NCBI GenBank assembly: GCA_003254925.1
Contig: QANZ01008508.1
Location: 1 to 64,000, forward strand
Direction: 5' to 3'
DNA: 64,000 nucleotides
Source of the DNA: Chamaecrista fasciculata
Lineage: Eukaryota; Streptophyta; Magnoliopsida; Fabales; Fabaceae
Part shown: piece after piece, positions 11,889 to 24,641 of the stretch
How positions within the stretch are numbered: position 1 is the stretch's first letter
Layout of the letters: every line of letters begins with the position of its first letter
Translations under genes and position numbers: made by a program
The notes under the pieces: generated by a model
What the model was told of the DNA's origin: nothing
Seen by the model: only the letters and a program-made list of their open reading frames with translations
Database searches by the model: none

Positions 11889-14380
11889 AGATTCAACTCT
11901 ACCTGTGTTTCTTATACTATTTTTTGCTACAAAATAAAAGTAAAAGAGAGCCAAAAGAATGATGTTGAGGCGTGAGTAATCATTATTTTAAAGAGTGATT
12001 CTCTGTATTTGAAAAATTATAGAATACAGACAAACTTTTTTCAAGATGTAATAAAATTTATATATTGAGTTTTTTCAATATAATCTTCTGCGATATAAAT
12101 GATCATTTAGATATGACCACTCTATACTATAGGTATCATTTAATATATGAAAAGTATGTGGACACCAAGTCCAAAGTCCATATGCATAGTATACATATAA
12201 GTTAGTTTATATACCAAATTATTTATATATAGTGAACTTTTCTTGATTTACTTGAACATACTGTTTTCTATTCGGGCAAGATTTACATAAGGTTTTTTTT
12301 ATATCTTTGTTATAAGGTTCCTCAATCAATATTTGACACGTAACAAAAATTTAATGCATGACCAATCATGGTAGAGAGAGAATATTAATCACATCTTTTT
12401 GCATAACTAATCATAGAAGAGAGACAATGTATGTGTGCATTATGTAGGATTGGAGGCAAACTTCACCTAGTCCTCAAGGTGAAAATTAGGGAACTGAGTT
12501 TGCCAATAATTTAATAAGTACTTCCATCAATAGTTTTCTTTTGCTTTATATGTAGTCAAAATGTAGCAAATAGAAATACAATAAGTTATTCAAGCCAAAA
12601 AAAAAAAATACAATAAGTTATAAAATGTTTTAATCAAAATAAATACAACAATAAAAATTATATCAGAGTGACTAATTACTCATGCATCGAGTCTTTTGCC
12701 TATGCACTTTGTCTAATTTATTATTCAAGAATTCAATTCTCTACTAAATATTAACATTTTGTGGTAAATTATATAAGCATGTCAAATAAAATTTTATATA
12801 ACATAGATGACAAATTTACAATTAAAAATATTTGAACGATTAATTAGAGATATTGTTAAATAGCAAAGAAATTTATCCAATTGAAAAAAGTTAAACAAAT
12901 ATAATTCTCTAATTGAGATTAGTACTTTTATACAATGTATTGTGGGACATGAATTTCCTATATTGCACTTTAGTCTAGGTGTAGTGCTGAGAGAAAAAGT
13001 ATTACATATGTGGGTCTTACTGATACTTTCTCTCTCTAACTGTTCTTTTCTCTCTCACTACATTTGTAGTGTATTATAGATTATCCAAATTCATGTATTG
13101 TCACTTTCCTCTTCGAATTTGTCCTACTTTAAAACTTCGAAGATTATTTAAGGAGATAGAGATGTAAGAAAAATAATATTTACAAACAAGAGATCTATGA
13201 AACACAAGATTTAAGATTTAAAAGATTTTATAAGAATGAGACCCAAGATTTAAAACTTAAAGGATTCTGGGGAAGATATCTTACTTTTTTCCCTTTCTCT
13301 CTTTCTCATCCTTAATCCTTAATCCAAACATACCTTAATATTTAAAAGAATTGGAATCCAAAATATCTTTTAATTGTTTTGGATTTTTTATTCTTTAAAA
13401 CACTAATTTATTTTTTAGTTTTGTAGAATAATATAGGAAAACAACAATATTATCAAACAGTTCTTTCTTTTTAAAGGCAAAAGGCTGCTTTTAAGAATAG
13501 AATCAAACAAGACCTTATTTTCTAATCTACAAATTTTTCGATGGTCGTTTTCATATAATCCATTTAAATTAAAAAATGTGTATAAAAAAATAAAAATAAA
13601 AAAATAATGATGATAAATAATATTGTTAATAGCAAAACTAATCTATAATTCTATATACCATATATTTTTGTCTTGTTAACACTTAACACCTATATCTTTA
13701 TTTAGTTAGAGCCTTTTTTTTTTTTTCATATTTTAACTTAAATATTCTTGGTTCTTATTTTATTTAGACAATGTAAAACACATATCCCCTCCCTCCACCT
13801 GATCTTAAAAATCATGTAGTATAACCATTGTACCATAGAAAAGATTAGGGCAAATGCAATCTTTTAACCTTACTTTTTTATTATGTATTTAAATTTGATG
13901 TATGGTAATGATACCATACTCTTCTTCAAAACTGATCATGCATCATGTAAACGTGTGAGGGAGATACTTGTGCCTGTTAGGAAGACTAGATACTTTGAAT
14001 AAACCAGTGGTTCTCTTTTTTCTCTTCGACTGTTATTTATAAATATGTCAAAATATTGGAGATTAGTCATATCAAACAATTCTTGACATTTTCGTTTTGC
14101 TTCCAAATACTTGACGTTTATATCTCTATTTTAAAACCCAACTCTGTAAGATTTTTTTTTTTTTCCATTTTGTCACCCGAAATTAAACCTCAGCAAAGAA
14201 GCCGGAGAAATAAAGTTTGTAATAGAGCTGACAACACAAAATTTGCCGTATACAGAATTTACATCAAATACCCATGTGAATTCTAAGCTGTAATTTTCAG
14301 GCCTCTGGAATATTGAAATGATTTGGATGCCCACATAATTGGGGTATGCATGTCATGCTTAAAATGAATAGATGTTTGTT
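11889..14380. other. intergenic, 3' regions of convergent genes
   Basis: This lies between the stop codons of the aminotransferase-like gene (+) and the MAT1-like gene (-), so it includes both 3' UTRs. It is AT-rich, and no further coding sequence was recognised. One small MITE is listed separately at 12947-13096. Confidence 0.6.
12947..13096. mobile_element. small MITE, copy A
   Basis: About 150 bases beginning ACATGAATTT and ending AAATTCATGT, with an interior that reads TACTTTCTCTCTCTAACTG. A second member of the same family is at 24474-24641, sharing the ends and the interior CACTTTCTCTCTTTAA-type segment. Its superfamily is not determined. Confidence 0.55.
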
Positions 14381-16971
14381 TTAACAAACCCACAGGCTTC
14401 CAAAGGCTTCTTCAAGTGCCCTCTTCCTACTTATTTCCGTACTCCACCCTCCAGCCCTTGCACCTCTCTCGGCTCGCAGCCTCATAGCTTCCTCGTCATC
14501 ACCGGCATAACCGAGCATGTCGCCCCCTCCGAGTGGTACAGGTTGTGGGGCCATGCCGGTTGGTCTTGGCTGTCCTGCAAACGTGGGTGCATATTGCCCC
14601 TGTGGAACACCTCCAAATCCTGCTTGAGAGCTTTGGTTTGAACCCTAGCTCAAGAGAATAGAGAAAGTTACTTCAATGTAAGCCATATTATAACACAACA
14701 AAGAATACATTTCGGTATCAGAGTGAATAATCATGATGCAAGCAATGGTTCAGACTTCAGCTTCTTATAGAATAGACACAGCCTGAAAGCAAACTATGGA
14801 TTTGTGAAAAGTCATGAAATGATACCGGTAACAATTACCCACTTGAGGTTCACTTTCTATATTAAAACCTGCATATTATAAGAGTCTAATCCAAGTTCTG
14901 ACACGTGCTTTAAAATCCATAAGAAGTGGCATGGAAAATACTGAATAACTTCAATCTCAAACAAAAAATTAAGCTCGTTCAAGTTCAACAAGACATCACG
15001 ACAACTTAAGAATTTTTATCAATTAAAAGCCTAGTAATGCAACGCTCACCCCGTCATTATCAGTTTGAGGAGGCTGTCCCTTATAAGCTGCCAGAGCTGC
15101 AGCTAATTCTTCTGCCTGTATCATAATCATCAACATAATGATACATTAAGAATTATAGCAGGAAATACACACTCACATGACATAAATCGCATTAATATTA
15201 GGAACTAGGAGTCGCAGCATCAAATAAGGTCATATCCTAAAACAGATTCATATTATTTCGCAAACCACAGATATCTGTAAGGAAAGACCATTGTCAGCAA
15301 TACCTTCCGGGCTCGGTTTATCATGATTTGCTCAGCATTTTCTTCCTGGTACAAAGCAATTTTCGCTTCAATAGCTGCAACATCTCTTCCTTCAATCAAG
15401 TTGAATGCTTCAAAAAAGAATAATAAAAAAACCTTAAAAATACAGCAAACTTTACCAAGTTAAACATCCATACAAATAGTAAAAAGTAGAAACTTACTCA
15501 TGTCCTCTACTTCCTCCAAGTAGTCATTGTACTCTTTCAAAGATGGGAAATCATCTTCGCGTTTATTAAATCTATAAATTTAAAAGTTAGTTATATCCTC
15601 CACTCATGCTGATGTCGAAAAGTATACACAAGTTGAAAGATGAAGCAGAAATTAGCAACTGCAATAAAATTGATATTACAGCATGAGCCTATATAGTGAG
15701 AATTTTTTTATTATTATTAAAAAGAAAAGATGACACAGGAGCTGGAGAGAATACATCTCATTGGGCTTAATATGTGACCTACTAAACACATCCTCCCCAG
15801 CCAAGTTAAGCCAACTTACATTAATTGACCCTAACAAAAAAGGATATCATTACATATCAGAACTTCCTCTCCCGAGCCATTTCTTTTACTCAAACATATA
15901 TAGTTAGAATTGAACTGATGAATTTGGGGACCAAACTACTTTTTCTCTTTTCCAGAAAAAGAAATGTTTAAATCTAAAAAAGACATCTCAAATTTGGCAT
16001 CAAACTAAAAGCCTTCATCTGAACAGTCCATTCAATAGTGAATAAGTATCATCCCCGAACAATCCAGAATCCAGTGACATCCAATAAAAGCACTTTTGAT
16101 TCTTGAAATGGTCTCTACCCTCTAACAACACGTGATTCAGCCTTAGGGACCGATAAGCGATAATTTATATACACTTGTCACCAAACTGATTGGCTTGCAG
16201 TCCTTCACCCAAATAGGTCATTTCTGGCACTAGAGTGATAAGAAAAGAATTTCTAGACATGGTACTCTTGCCATTCATATGATAATCTTCAAAAAACTTG
16301 AGGAAAACGTCATCTATAGTGTCTCAATAATTTTGAAAAGAACCCATCAGACAATTGAGAATAATGTTATCCATCCAAAAAGCTGCTCTCCATAACTACT
16401 CACTATAACCAAAAGACTATCTAACTATGAAGAAACAATTTTCCTTTTGCTAACCAGCCAGACAAGCTAATTGTAAGAGCTAAGTCTTTAAATCCCAATG
16501 CCACTAAAAGCATTGATCCTTCAAGCATGTTGTAACCAATCCACTCCCTAACTTTTCATTAGGAAATCCTAGTTTTAGAAACCAGTTCTCAATCAAAAAT
16601 CATTATTGCAAAAATGCCCTTGACAACATATAACTTAAAACAATCTCCAATTTGTAGACTCTTGGAGGTCATAGAAAGCCCCGATAAATTACTACCTATA
16701 GTGTCAAAGTGCCCAACACCTTTGCCAACTGGTCAAGCTTCAAACATGTTTTAATGCAGAATAAAATGAAAATATATGGCTTATCATGCAAACTCTACAA
16801 TATTTTTTTCTTCTACAATGAATGCATTTGCCATATTTTCATACTAGAATCTTAACTAACCGAGATGTGAAGGAAGTAATAAAGACAAAGGGCTAGACAG
16901 ATTTACATGCTAGCAATCCTCCTCCTTATGGCAATCTCCTTGTTGTGGGGATTGTTACTGGAAACCACCAT
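14381..16971 (-). CDS. MAT1: CDK-activating kinase assembly factor MAT1-like, RING-less
   Basis: Minus-strand exons 16971-16907, 15571-15498, 15407-15304, 15115-15050 and 14644-14381 join in frame to 190 aa. Residues 10-50 (NKEIAIRRRIASIFNKREDD, then FPSLKEYNDYLEEVEDM) match the segment that directly follows the RING finger in animal and yeast MAT1. The C-terminal RKRALEEAFGSLW matches the end of MAT1. MAT1 stabilises the CDK7/CDKD-cyclin H kinase of TFIIH, acting in the cell cycle and in RNA polymerase II CTD phosphorylation. The RING domain and the long coiled coil of animal MAT1 (about 309 aa) are absent; a Gly/Pro/Gln-rich linker fills residues 100-145. I recall the Arabidopsis homologue as similarly short, so this is probably a plant trait. 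No RING-like cysteine cluster was noticed upstream. The 5' leader probably starts near 18240. Confidence 0.88.
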
Positions 16972-18240
16972 TTTGCTGTCTTCAGCTTCCTTTCCGTTCT
17001 TTTTCTCGCCTGCGATGGGCCGGTAGAGACCAAGGAGAATGACAGTGGTGGCCACTAGCACTGGTGGGCCATCATGCTTGTGTGTCCGTCACCGGTGGGT
17101 CCTTTGTGGCCCCCAGCGGTGGTCGCTGCCCACTGAATGATATTATGAATAATATCAACTTTTATAGGTTTAAACACTTACACTTTTAGTATATGAATTG
17201 AAAACACATTTTTGAAAAGTTTAAACCAATATTTAGTAACTAGACCGGTCATTGATCCGATCAAGGGTGCAGGTCACTGGATCACTGGTTCAATGAGTTA
17301 ATTGTTGAACCAGTCAAATTAAAAATAATGATAATAATGTCTATATAAAAACCAAAGTATCAAACAACACTTTTAATTAATAAATGTAAAGTACTTAAAT
17401 AACAACTTCAAGATCAAAAGTACTTATAAATAACAATTTCAACACTTTCTCTAATCTCCGAGTCTCTAGTTTCAAGTACTTAAAGTACTTAGAAATAACA
17501 ACTTCAAGATAGCAAATAATTTTCTAAACAGCAGAATCCAACACTAAGAAAATCTCAACATCAGTCTCTAAACTGGAATGTAGAATCTAAAACATATTTC
17601 AACAAGTCTCTAAATAGCAATTTGATTTTTCTAATTAAGCCAAGCCGTATTAACATACAAGCATTAGTTTACACATTATCAACAATGAGATCAAATCTCA
17701 ATACCAAAGAAATCATATTTATCTGTTCATCAGCTACACTACTATTGAAACTACTAGATTTGGATCCTTGTAAAGTTGGAAAACCAAAATTTAAAATACT
17801 AATACATCCCCTTCCAGAGTCAAATATTCCCAAAATTCAGTTGCTGTGCTCGACATTGCAGCACCATGCACATAAAAATTTCACTAGTATACTCTGATTT
17901 TTCAAGAATAGCAGCAAGTACATGCCTGTAACATTAGATTTTGAAGCCTACAACACTAATCGAAATCTGAAAACATAATAAAATTGAAAAAATACAAACT
18001 GAAATAAACCAAAATGAAATCGCAGGAATAGGAGCAGAACCGAGCAAATTTTGTTTTCGCAGAGCAAACAAACGGCGTCACAGTCCGTCGCCGGCGTCCA
18101 CCCAGTGCAGCAGTGTCGTGGCTCGCAGAACAGAGGAAGAAAGACTCAATTTTCAGAGGAGAAGGAAGGCAACGAAGAAAGACAAGAAACGAATGAGTGA
18201 GAGAGTGCCCTAATTTTCTCCTTCACCTTTGAGGAGAAAA
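16972..18240 (-). other. upstream region and likely spliced 5' leader of the MAT1-like gene
   Basis: The minus strand from about 18240 to 18050 is CT-rich and GC-richer than its surroundings, as expected for a plant 5' UTR exon; the start codon lies 1.1 kb further on, so a 5' UTR intron is likely. About 17220-17330 holds ACTAGACCGGTC..GATCACTGGTTCAA sequence resembling the GGTTGAACCGG-type repeat seen again at 61181-61709. No coding sequence was found here. Confidence 0.45.
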
Positions 18241-18269
18241 CGCAGAGTTTGCACAAGTTTCTCAATACC

Positions 18270-19287
18270 TCAAATTAGTCCTTTATGTATGGGGTAGATT
18301 TCAAATTAGTCTCTTTTGTTTCATTTGTTTCATATTAGCCCTAGATATTTGTATAATTTCTCAAATTCATCTAAAAAATAGTGAATATAGTAATATCTTT
18401 CTCGACTTCAAATGGGATGAATCTAAATTTATAGGTTTCTTTTGACGAGTATTTTGGGATCATCAATAAAAGAGATCAAATTGAATCTCGAAAATTGGTA
18501 ATTCATTTCACGATCAAATAAGTGAAATTGATCATATCTTTCTCGTTTCAAGTCTGAATGTGACAAGTTCAAACTTATGTGCTAATAATTTTTAAAGAGT
18601 TATTTCTCAATTCAATTGAGATCGTTAATAAATGAAAACAAATTGCATCTTGAAAGTAAATTTAAGATTAATTTAAGAAATTATAAAAATATATAAGGCT
18701 AATTTAAAACAAATAAAACATAAATGATCACTTTGAAATGCATCCCATACATTGAAGTAGGGGTATACATACTTGACTTGGCCTCGTCACTTTTTAAAAA
18801 TCGGGTCGGTTCGGGTCTTGGGTTTAAGTGTTCTAGACCCGGTCCGACCCGAGGTATACTCATTATTAAATTTTTGTTATATATATTTATATTTTCTTTT
18901 ACAAAACATTTTTTTTATTGTAGAAAATATACATGTATTTTTATTTTTATTAATTGTATATTAAAAAATACATAAAATATATATTTAATCTCAATTAAAT
19001 CAATAGATTTTTAACAAATAAATCAAATTAAATGTTTTTAATAATAAAAACATCATTAAAGTGATCCAAAATTAATTTTTTGATCAATATATACAAGTTA
19101 AAAATTATATATAATGAATAAATAACTTAATAAATAAATATAAAAATTTGGAAAAAAAAAAATTGGTCCGGTTGGGCCCACTGGACCCCGTGGCCTGACC
19201 CGACCCGAGTTCTGATCAGGCCGAGTCTCGGGCCTGGTTGAAACCCAGCTCGGGCCGTGTACACCCCTACATTAAAGACCAATTCTA
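18270..19287. mobile_element. older MITE interrupted by a hAT MITE
   Basis: Long terminal inverted repeats: the left runs from CAAATTAGTCCTTTATGTAT onwards. The right, read on the other strand, gives AGAATTGGTCTTTAATG and then, across the inserted hAT element, TATGGGATGCATTTCAAAG and ATTTTATAATTTCTTAAATT-type sequence. The match resumes exactly once the 512-base insert and one copy of its 8-base target duplication are skipped. The interior resembles copies at 21175, 22490, 23190 and 24660. Confidence 0.7.
18758..19269. mobile_element. hAT MITE, 512 bp, with 8-bp TSD
   Basis: The terminal inverted repeat is TAGGGGTATACA at the left and TAGGGGTGTACA (other strand) at the right. It is flanked by CATTGAAG (18750-18757) and CATTAAAG (19270-19277), an 8-base duplication with one mismatch. 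The subterminal regions are rich in CGGGTC/GACCCG repeats, usual for this hAT family, and the middle is AT-rich and non-coding. Confidence 0.9.
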
Positions 19288-19359
19288 AGGGTAGGTTTTC
19301 TCAAAATTTGAGGGGTTAAATATGGGGTGTGTGTTTATATAGTTTTACACCTTATTTAA

Positions 19360-19595
19360 CATCATTTTCATTATCTCCATCTCATTTCATTATTTTTTAT
19401 CATTTCTACTCCTATACAAATTAAAAAAATCTATAAACCTATTTCAACCAACCACAATCATTACAAACCTTTTTATATAATTTCCCACCCTATTTAAGAT
19501 TATTTTCTCTCAAATCATCCAAACACCAATACATCATTTTCATTTCGGGCCAATTTGGGAACATCAAAATCATCAACTCATCTCATTCAAACATC
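19360..19595 (+). repeat. direct repeat copy 1 (about 0.2 kb)
   Basis: This shares long runs with 20860-21070, including CTATAAACCTATTTCAACCA and CATTTTCTCTCAAATCAT. The two copies are about 1.5 kb apart in the same orientation and moderately diverged. They may be the ends of a larger element or two copies of one repeat; no terminal structure was found. Confidence 0.65.
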
Positions 19596-19862
19596 ATCTC
19601 ATCTCAGAATTGGATTAACAATGCATGTTGAGTGTTTGTGTGAAGCATAATCTCATCCATATCATCATCTCATCCACAATATCATCTTATTTTCTCTTAC
19701 AATTACTAAATTACCACTACTCATATACCTATAATTATGTATACTCTAATACAAATAAAAAAAAACTATTAGGCAAAATAGTAATTTTAGATACCCTCAT
19801 TTATTACACTTATAATTTTCTCTTTCTATTTATCATTTCTTATCAATTTTTTTTTCTCTTTT

Positions 19863-19926
19863 TCTCTCTCACTCTCACTCTCTCTCTCTCTCACACGCTC
19901 TCTCTCCCTCTCTCTCTCTCTCTCTC
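19863..19926 (+). repeat. CT-rich microsatellite
   Basis: An interrupted (CT)n run of about 64 bases. Confidence 0.9.
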
Positions 19927-19929
19927 ATA

Positions 19930-20855
19930 TTCTCAAATATAAATATATATATAGAAATGTATTATTATTATTATTATATATATATATATTATAATATTAA
20001 CTTAATTAAACAAAAATTATTTTTGTTCATTTGCAATATTGTTATTATTTTTAGTCTCAATATTCTTCTATTTGTTTTGAGTAAAACATACAATTAAATC
20101 TTAAAATTATTTTTTACTATGGAATAAGTTCGTTTCGGCCATAAAACTATTTATCGTTAGATTTTTTTACTCAAACTACGAGATGAGTTGCATTTTGGTC
20201 CGCAAAATATTTGTTATATTTTTTAGTCAAAACTCCAACGTTCCTATATGTTTTTGACTATTATACAATTCAATCTATACTTTTTTTCAATATATTTTAT
20301 GAAGTTTTGTGTAACAATTAAAAAGAGTAAAAATAATTTTTTATCTTCTCATTTGTTGGCATTGTTGTCAGTCTCATTCTTAAACTATGAGATTAGTTTC
20401 GTTTCGCTAATAAAACTATTTCTAGTTTTATTTTGTTTATCAAACTAGGAGATTAGTTATGGACTGATTCATTGGATCGATACAAAGTTGTGGACCAAAT
20501 TGTATGTTTACAATAATTTTCATGTTATTTGCATTCTAGTCCCCAAACTATTGTTTACTTTTTTTTTGTCATTAAATTTTATAAATAGACTCGATTATTG
20601 ATGGTTGGGATTTTTTACGGGCCCCGAGTTATCATTTACACATGTTAAAGATCGATTAATTAGACCAATTCAAATTTATGGACAAGATTGTATTCTTAAA
20701 ATAATTTTAATATTATTTTCATTTTGACCCATCATCTCATTCAATGAGATTGACCAAAAACCTTCAACAAAAAATATTTCATCCTCACATTTTCTAAGTT
20801 CATCTCATCACAATATCATTCGAGTGAAACCACAACCAAACACCTATTATCTGAT
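19930..20855. other. AT-rich repeat-like spacer, no gene seen
   Basis: The interior contains repeated phrases such as AAACTATGAGATTAGTTTCG and TTTTGGTCC-type sequence, suggesting worn MITE or LTR material. No protein match was recognised. Confidence 0.45.
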
Positions 20856-20859
20856 CTTA

Positions 20860-21070
20860 TTATCTTCATCTCATTTCATTATTTCTTACCATTTATACCC
20901 CTATACAAATTTAAAAAAATCCATAAACCTATTTCAACCAACCACAATCATTACATACCCTTTAACATAATTTCACACCCTATTTAACATCATTTTCTCT
21001 CAAATCATTCAAACACCAATACGTCATTTCATCCCATCCCATTACAACATCATCTCATCTCAACATCCAA
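20860..21070 (+). repeat. direct repeat copy 2 (about 0.2 kb)
   Basis: Counterpart of 19360-19595. Confidence 0.65.
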
Positions 21071-22328
21071 GTTGAGTTTGGATTGAGATCAAAGAGTTTC
21101 CAAACATGCCCGAACTCATTACAACATCATCTCATCTCAACCACCAAGTTGAGTTTGGATGAGATTTTGGAGGTTATCAAACAGGCCTCAATAAACAAAG
21201 TCAAATTGAGTTCAAAAGTAGGTAACTTGTTTCGCAATCTAACAAGCGAAGTTAATTATATCTCTTGTTTCAAGTCTGGTTGTGAGTTAGAAGCTATGAG
21301 TTACTCTTGACGAGTCTTTTTTTCTACCTAATTGAAATCGTCAACAAATAAAACAAAATTGGGTCCGAAAATGTATGGTTTTGGAACCAAAAAATGAAAA
21401 ATTATATAAAGTCATTTTTTAGTTTGATTTGACCTCATTTGTTAATAGGGTCACCAGAATAAAAAAAAAAATAAATGACTCATCAAGAGTAACTCATAAC
21501 TTTAAATTCATCATAGTTGAACTTAAAATAAAAGATATATATAACCCAAATTAGGTTAAAAAAATAAGTATATTATTTTACTTTAATCTTTTAATGATTG
21601 AGCTATCTATTTTTTAGATTTTAAATGAAGTTTACTTTAATTAAATTTTCCAAACAAAAAAAGACAATTTCACGATAAAATAATGAGATCTTTTCATTCA
21701 AGGTTTTAAAAGATACTAAAAANTGAACATCATTAATTTAGTTAAAAACTATAGAAAAATACAAAATAAATTGTAAATAATTAAATTGATATAAGATAAA
21801 TATATCAAAGTGAAACCACAATTAGAAAAGAAAATGAATATGTGAAGTGCATACCAAAATATTAAAAATTGTTGATTATCGCCCCCTCTCCCCTTCCCCC
21901 TCCAATTTGAAGGAGAAGAGAATGTTAACTTTAATTTTCAAGTATCATCTTTTTGTTTGAATATTTTTTTTTTGGTTCTTTTAAAATACTTTAATTTTGA
22001 ATATTTGATGGTTGTAAACGAGGAGAGGAAAATGCGAGAATTAAAAGTTAATCTCTTGTTAAATATATTTCTCTCAAATTTACAATATAATTTTTCTAAT
22101 AAGGAAAGGATATCTCTATTCTTTTTCTCTAGCTTGTTCTAATAAACATAGCATCAGTTGACTAGAGTGACTTATAGGCCATCCAGAAATGATATTAGTG
22201 ATAGTTAAATAGTTAGAAAAGGCAATTCAAAGAGAGTAATTAGTATATATGAAGAGATAAAGCTACAGAATTTAACTGTAAAACACTTTATGCAAATCTT
22301 AGACTACATATATAATATAGGTCAAAGG
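21071..22328. other. spacer with repeat-family core, no gene seen
   Basis: About 21175-21370 and 21470-21560 carry the same core sequence (TTTCAAGTCTGG.., GAGTAACTCATAAC..) found in several neighbouring repeats. The remainder is AT-rich and contains a single N at 21723. No gene was recognised. Confidence 0.45.
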
Positions 22329-23012
22329 GTCATTTTGATCCTAAATGCATATTTTAATGTTCATTTTGGTCTATTATGTTTTAAAATGTTTAAATTGGTC
22401 CTAAATGTTGACAAAATGTTTCATTTTGGTCCTAACTATTGGTAAAATGTCTCATTTTGGTCCAAATTATTGAACTTAGTAGTCATTTTTCTCTTGTCTA
22501 TTACTTCAAATTCAAAGGACTTGTTAAGAGGAACTCGTAGTTTTGAATTCATTGCACTTGAATTTAAAACCAGAGAAATATGATCAACTTAGTTTGTTTG
22601 ACCATGAAACAAGCGGTCTACTTTCAAGACCAATTTGATCTCGTTTGCTAACGACCACAATTGGTTAGAGAAAATATTCTTTGAGAACGATATGCAGCTC
22701 TAAACTCGTCATATTTAAACTTGAAACAAGCCACATTCAATAGTTTGGGACCAAAATGAAACAATTTGTCAATATTTAGGACTAATTTAAACATTTTGAA
22801 ACATAATAGACCAAAATGAACATTAGGGCATACATTTATATATATATATATATATTAAATTATTAATTCCAGTTTGCAAAAACTTGGTGTGATAGTATGT
22901 GTGAATTGGTCTGGTAGGACTAAAGCATGATTTAGAAAAAAGATATGGACCATATATATTATTTATAGCTTTCACTTCAATTCCCTTTCGGTGAAAGCTT
23001 TGAAATAGTGAA
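22329..23012 (+). repeat. tandem duplication unit 1 (684 bp)
   Basis: It contains a MITE-like inverted-repeat element (GATCCTAAATG..CATTTTGGTC at the left and GACCAAAATGAAC at the right), then an (AT)n run and a unique tail ending GCTTTGAAATAGTGAA. Unit 2 follows after 8 bases with the same order and the same tail, so the duplication includes flanking DNA and is not simply two insertions of one element. Confidence 0.85.
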
Positions 23013-23020
23013 TTCAAATG

Positions 23021-23697
23021 GTGATTTTGATCCTAAATGTATGTCTTAATATTTATTTTGGTCCATTATGTTTCAAAATGTTCAAATTGGTCCTAAATGT
23101 TGACAAAATGTTTCATTTTGGTCTTAAATATTGGTAAAATGTTTCATTTTGGTCCCAAATTATTGAATTTGGTCATATTTCTCTCGTTCCTCATTTGAAG
23201 TTCAAAGGACATGTTAAGAGGAACTCGTAGCTCTGAATTCGTCGCATTTAATTTGAATTTGAAATGACAGAGATATGATCAACTTTACTTGTTTGACCAT
23301 AAAACGAGCGGTCTACTTTCAGGACCAATTTGACATTGTTTGCTAACGACCCTAATTGGATAGAGAATTTAAAGTATTGTTTAAGAACAATACGTAGCTC
23401 TGAACTCATTACATTTGAATTTGAAACGAGTCATATTCAATAGTACTTTGGGACCAAAATAAAATATTTTGTCAATATATTTAAGATCAATTTAAACATT
23501 TTGAAAGATAATGGACCAAAATGAACAAAAGACATATATATATATATATATATTAATTCTAGCTTGGAAAAACTTGGTGTGATGGTATGTGTGAATTGGT
23601 CTGGCAGGACTAAAGCATGATTTAGAAAAAAGATATGGACCACATATATATAGCTTTCACTTCAGTTCTCTTTCGGTAAAAGCTTTGAAATAGTGAA
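23021..23697 (+). repeat. tandem duplication unit 2 (677 bp)
   Basis: Direct copy of 22329-23012 with moderate divergence (on the order of a tenth of bases by eye). It ends at the same GCTTTGAAATAGTGAA boundary, immediately before a Stowaway MITE. Confidence 0.85.
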
Positions 23698-23702
23698 CAA
23701 TA

Positions 23703-23986
23703 CTCCCTCCGGTTCTGAATATCTGAAGTTTTGAAGAGTAATTTTTATTCTAAAATATCTGATGTTTTATAAATTCAAGAGAACATTAATTATTTGTTTA
23801 CCATTCTATCCCTATTAAATATAGTATAGTCATAAATGAATAAACATTAATCTCAAGTAATTTAATAGAGATAGTTTAGTCTTTTTATCTCATTTTTTTC
23901 TTCATTCTATAGGTGAGCTAATCATTTCCTTAATCTGTGTGTATTTACCATAAACATCATATATATATATATAGAACCAGAGGGAG
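23703..23986. mobile_element. Stowaway (Tc1/mariner) MITE, 284 bp
   Basis: It starts CTCCCTCCGGTTC and ends GAACCAGAGGGAG, the standard Stowaway terminus, with TA target duplications at 23701-23702 and 23987-23988. Non-coding. Confidence 0.92.
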
Positions 23987-24473
23987 TATATAGAAGATAG
24001 AGCTAGGAGGATTACATAAGTTAATTGTTAGTTAGTGATAGTGATAAACATTATATATGCTATGTCGGTGAAAATTATAAAGTAAAAGGCTATATATATA
24101 TAATTTGTTTATATAGTAATATATAAATATATTAAGAAACCGACTTCATAAGCAAAAGCCATGCAGCATTTCGTCCATGAGTCACGATCTTCTCAATTCT
24201 CTAGGGTGTGACCACCACTAGCATTAACTTGGACGCCACGCCCTCGTGTTCTAAAACCCTCTTTAATTACATTATTAACATAAAATTATTTCACTTCTTC
24301 ATGCAAGTTTTCGTTATCCAATGCATAATCACTTGCTCATGTTTTCTCTGGCTCTTGCTTTCATGCCTACCTACATCCTACGTGGAATCCTCTCCAAATT
24401 ATATGTATATGTGTGTGTTTGTGTGCCCTAGCTATATCTTGATCATACCAACTCATTAGCCATTGCTTTTCGG

Positions 24474-24641
24474 ACATGGATTCTCTAGTGTACTATAGAT
24501 AGAGTTTTGAGGAAAAAAACATTTAGAGAGAGAAAATATTAGAGTTGTGGGTCACACTAACACTTTCTCTCTTTAAATGTTTTTTTATCGTTCATTACTT
24601 CATTTATAGTGCACTACGGAAAAGCTAGATCCAAATTCATC
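24474..24641. mobile_element. small MITE, copy B
   Basis: Same family as 12947-13096: it begins ACATGGATTCTCTAGTG, ends AAATTCATC, and has the CACTTTCTCTCTTTAA interior. Confidence 0.55.
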
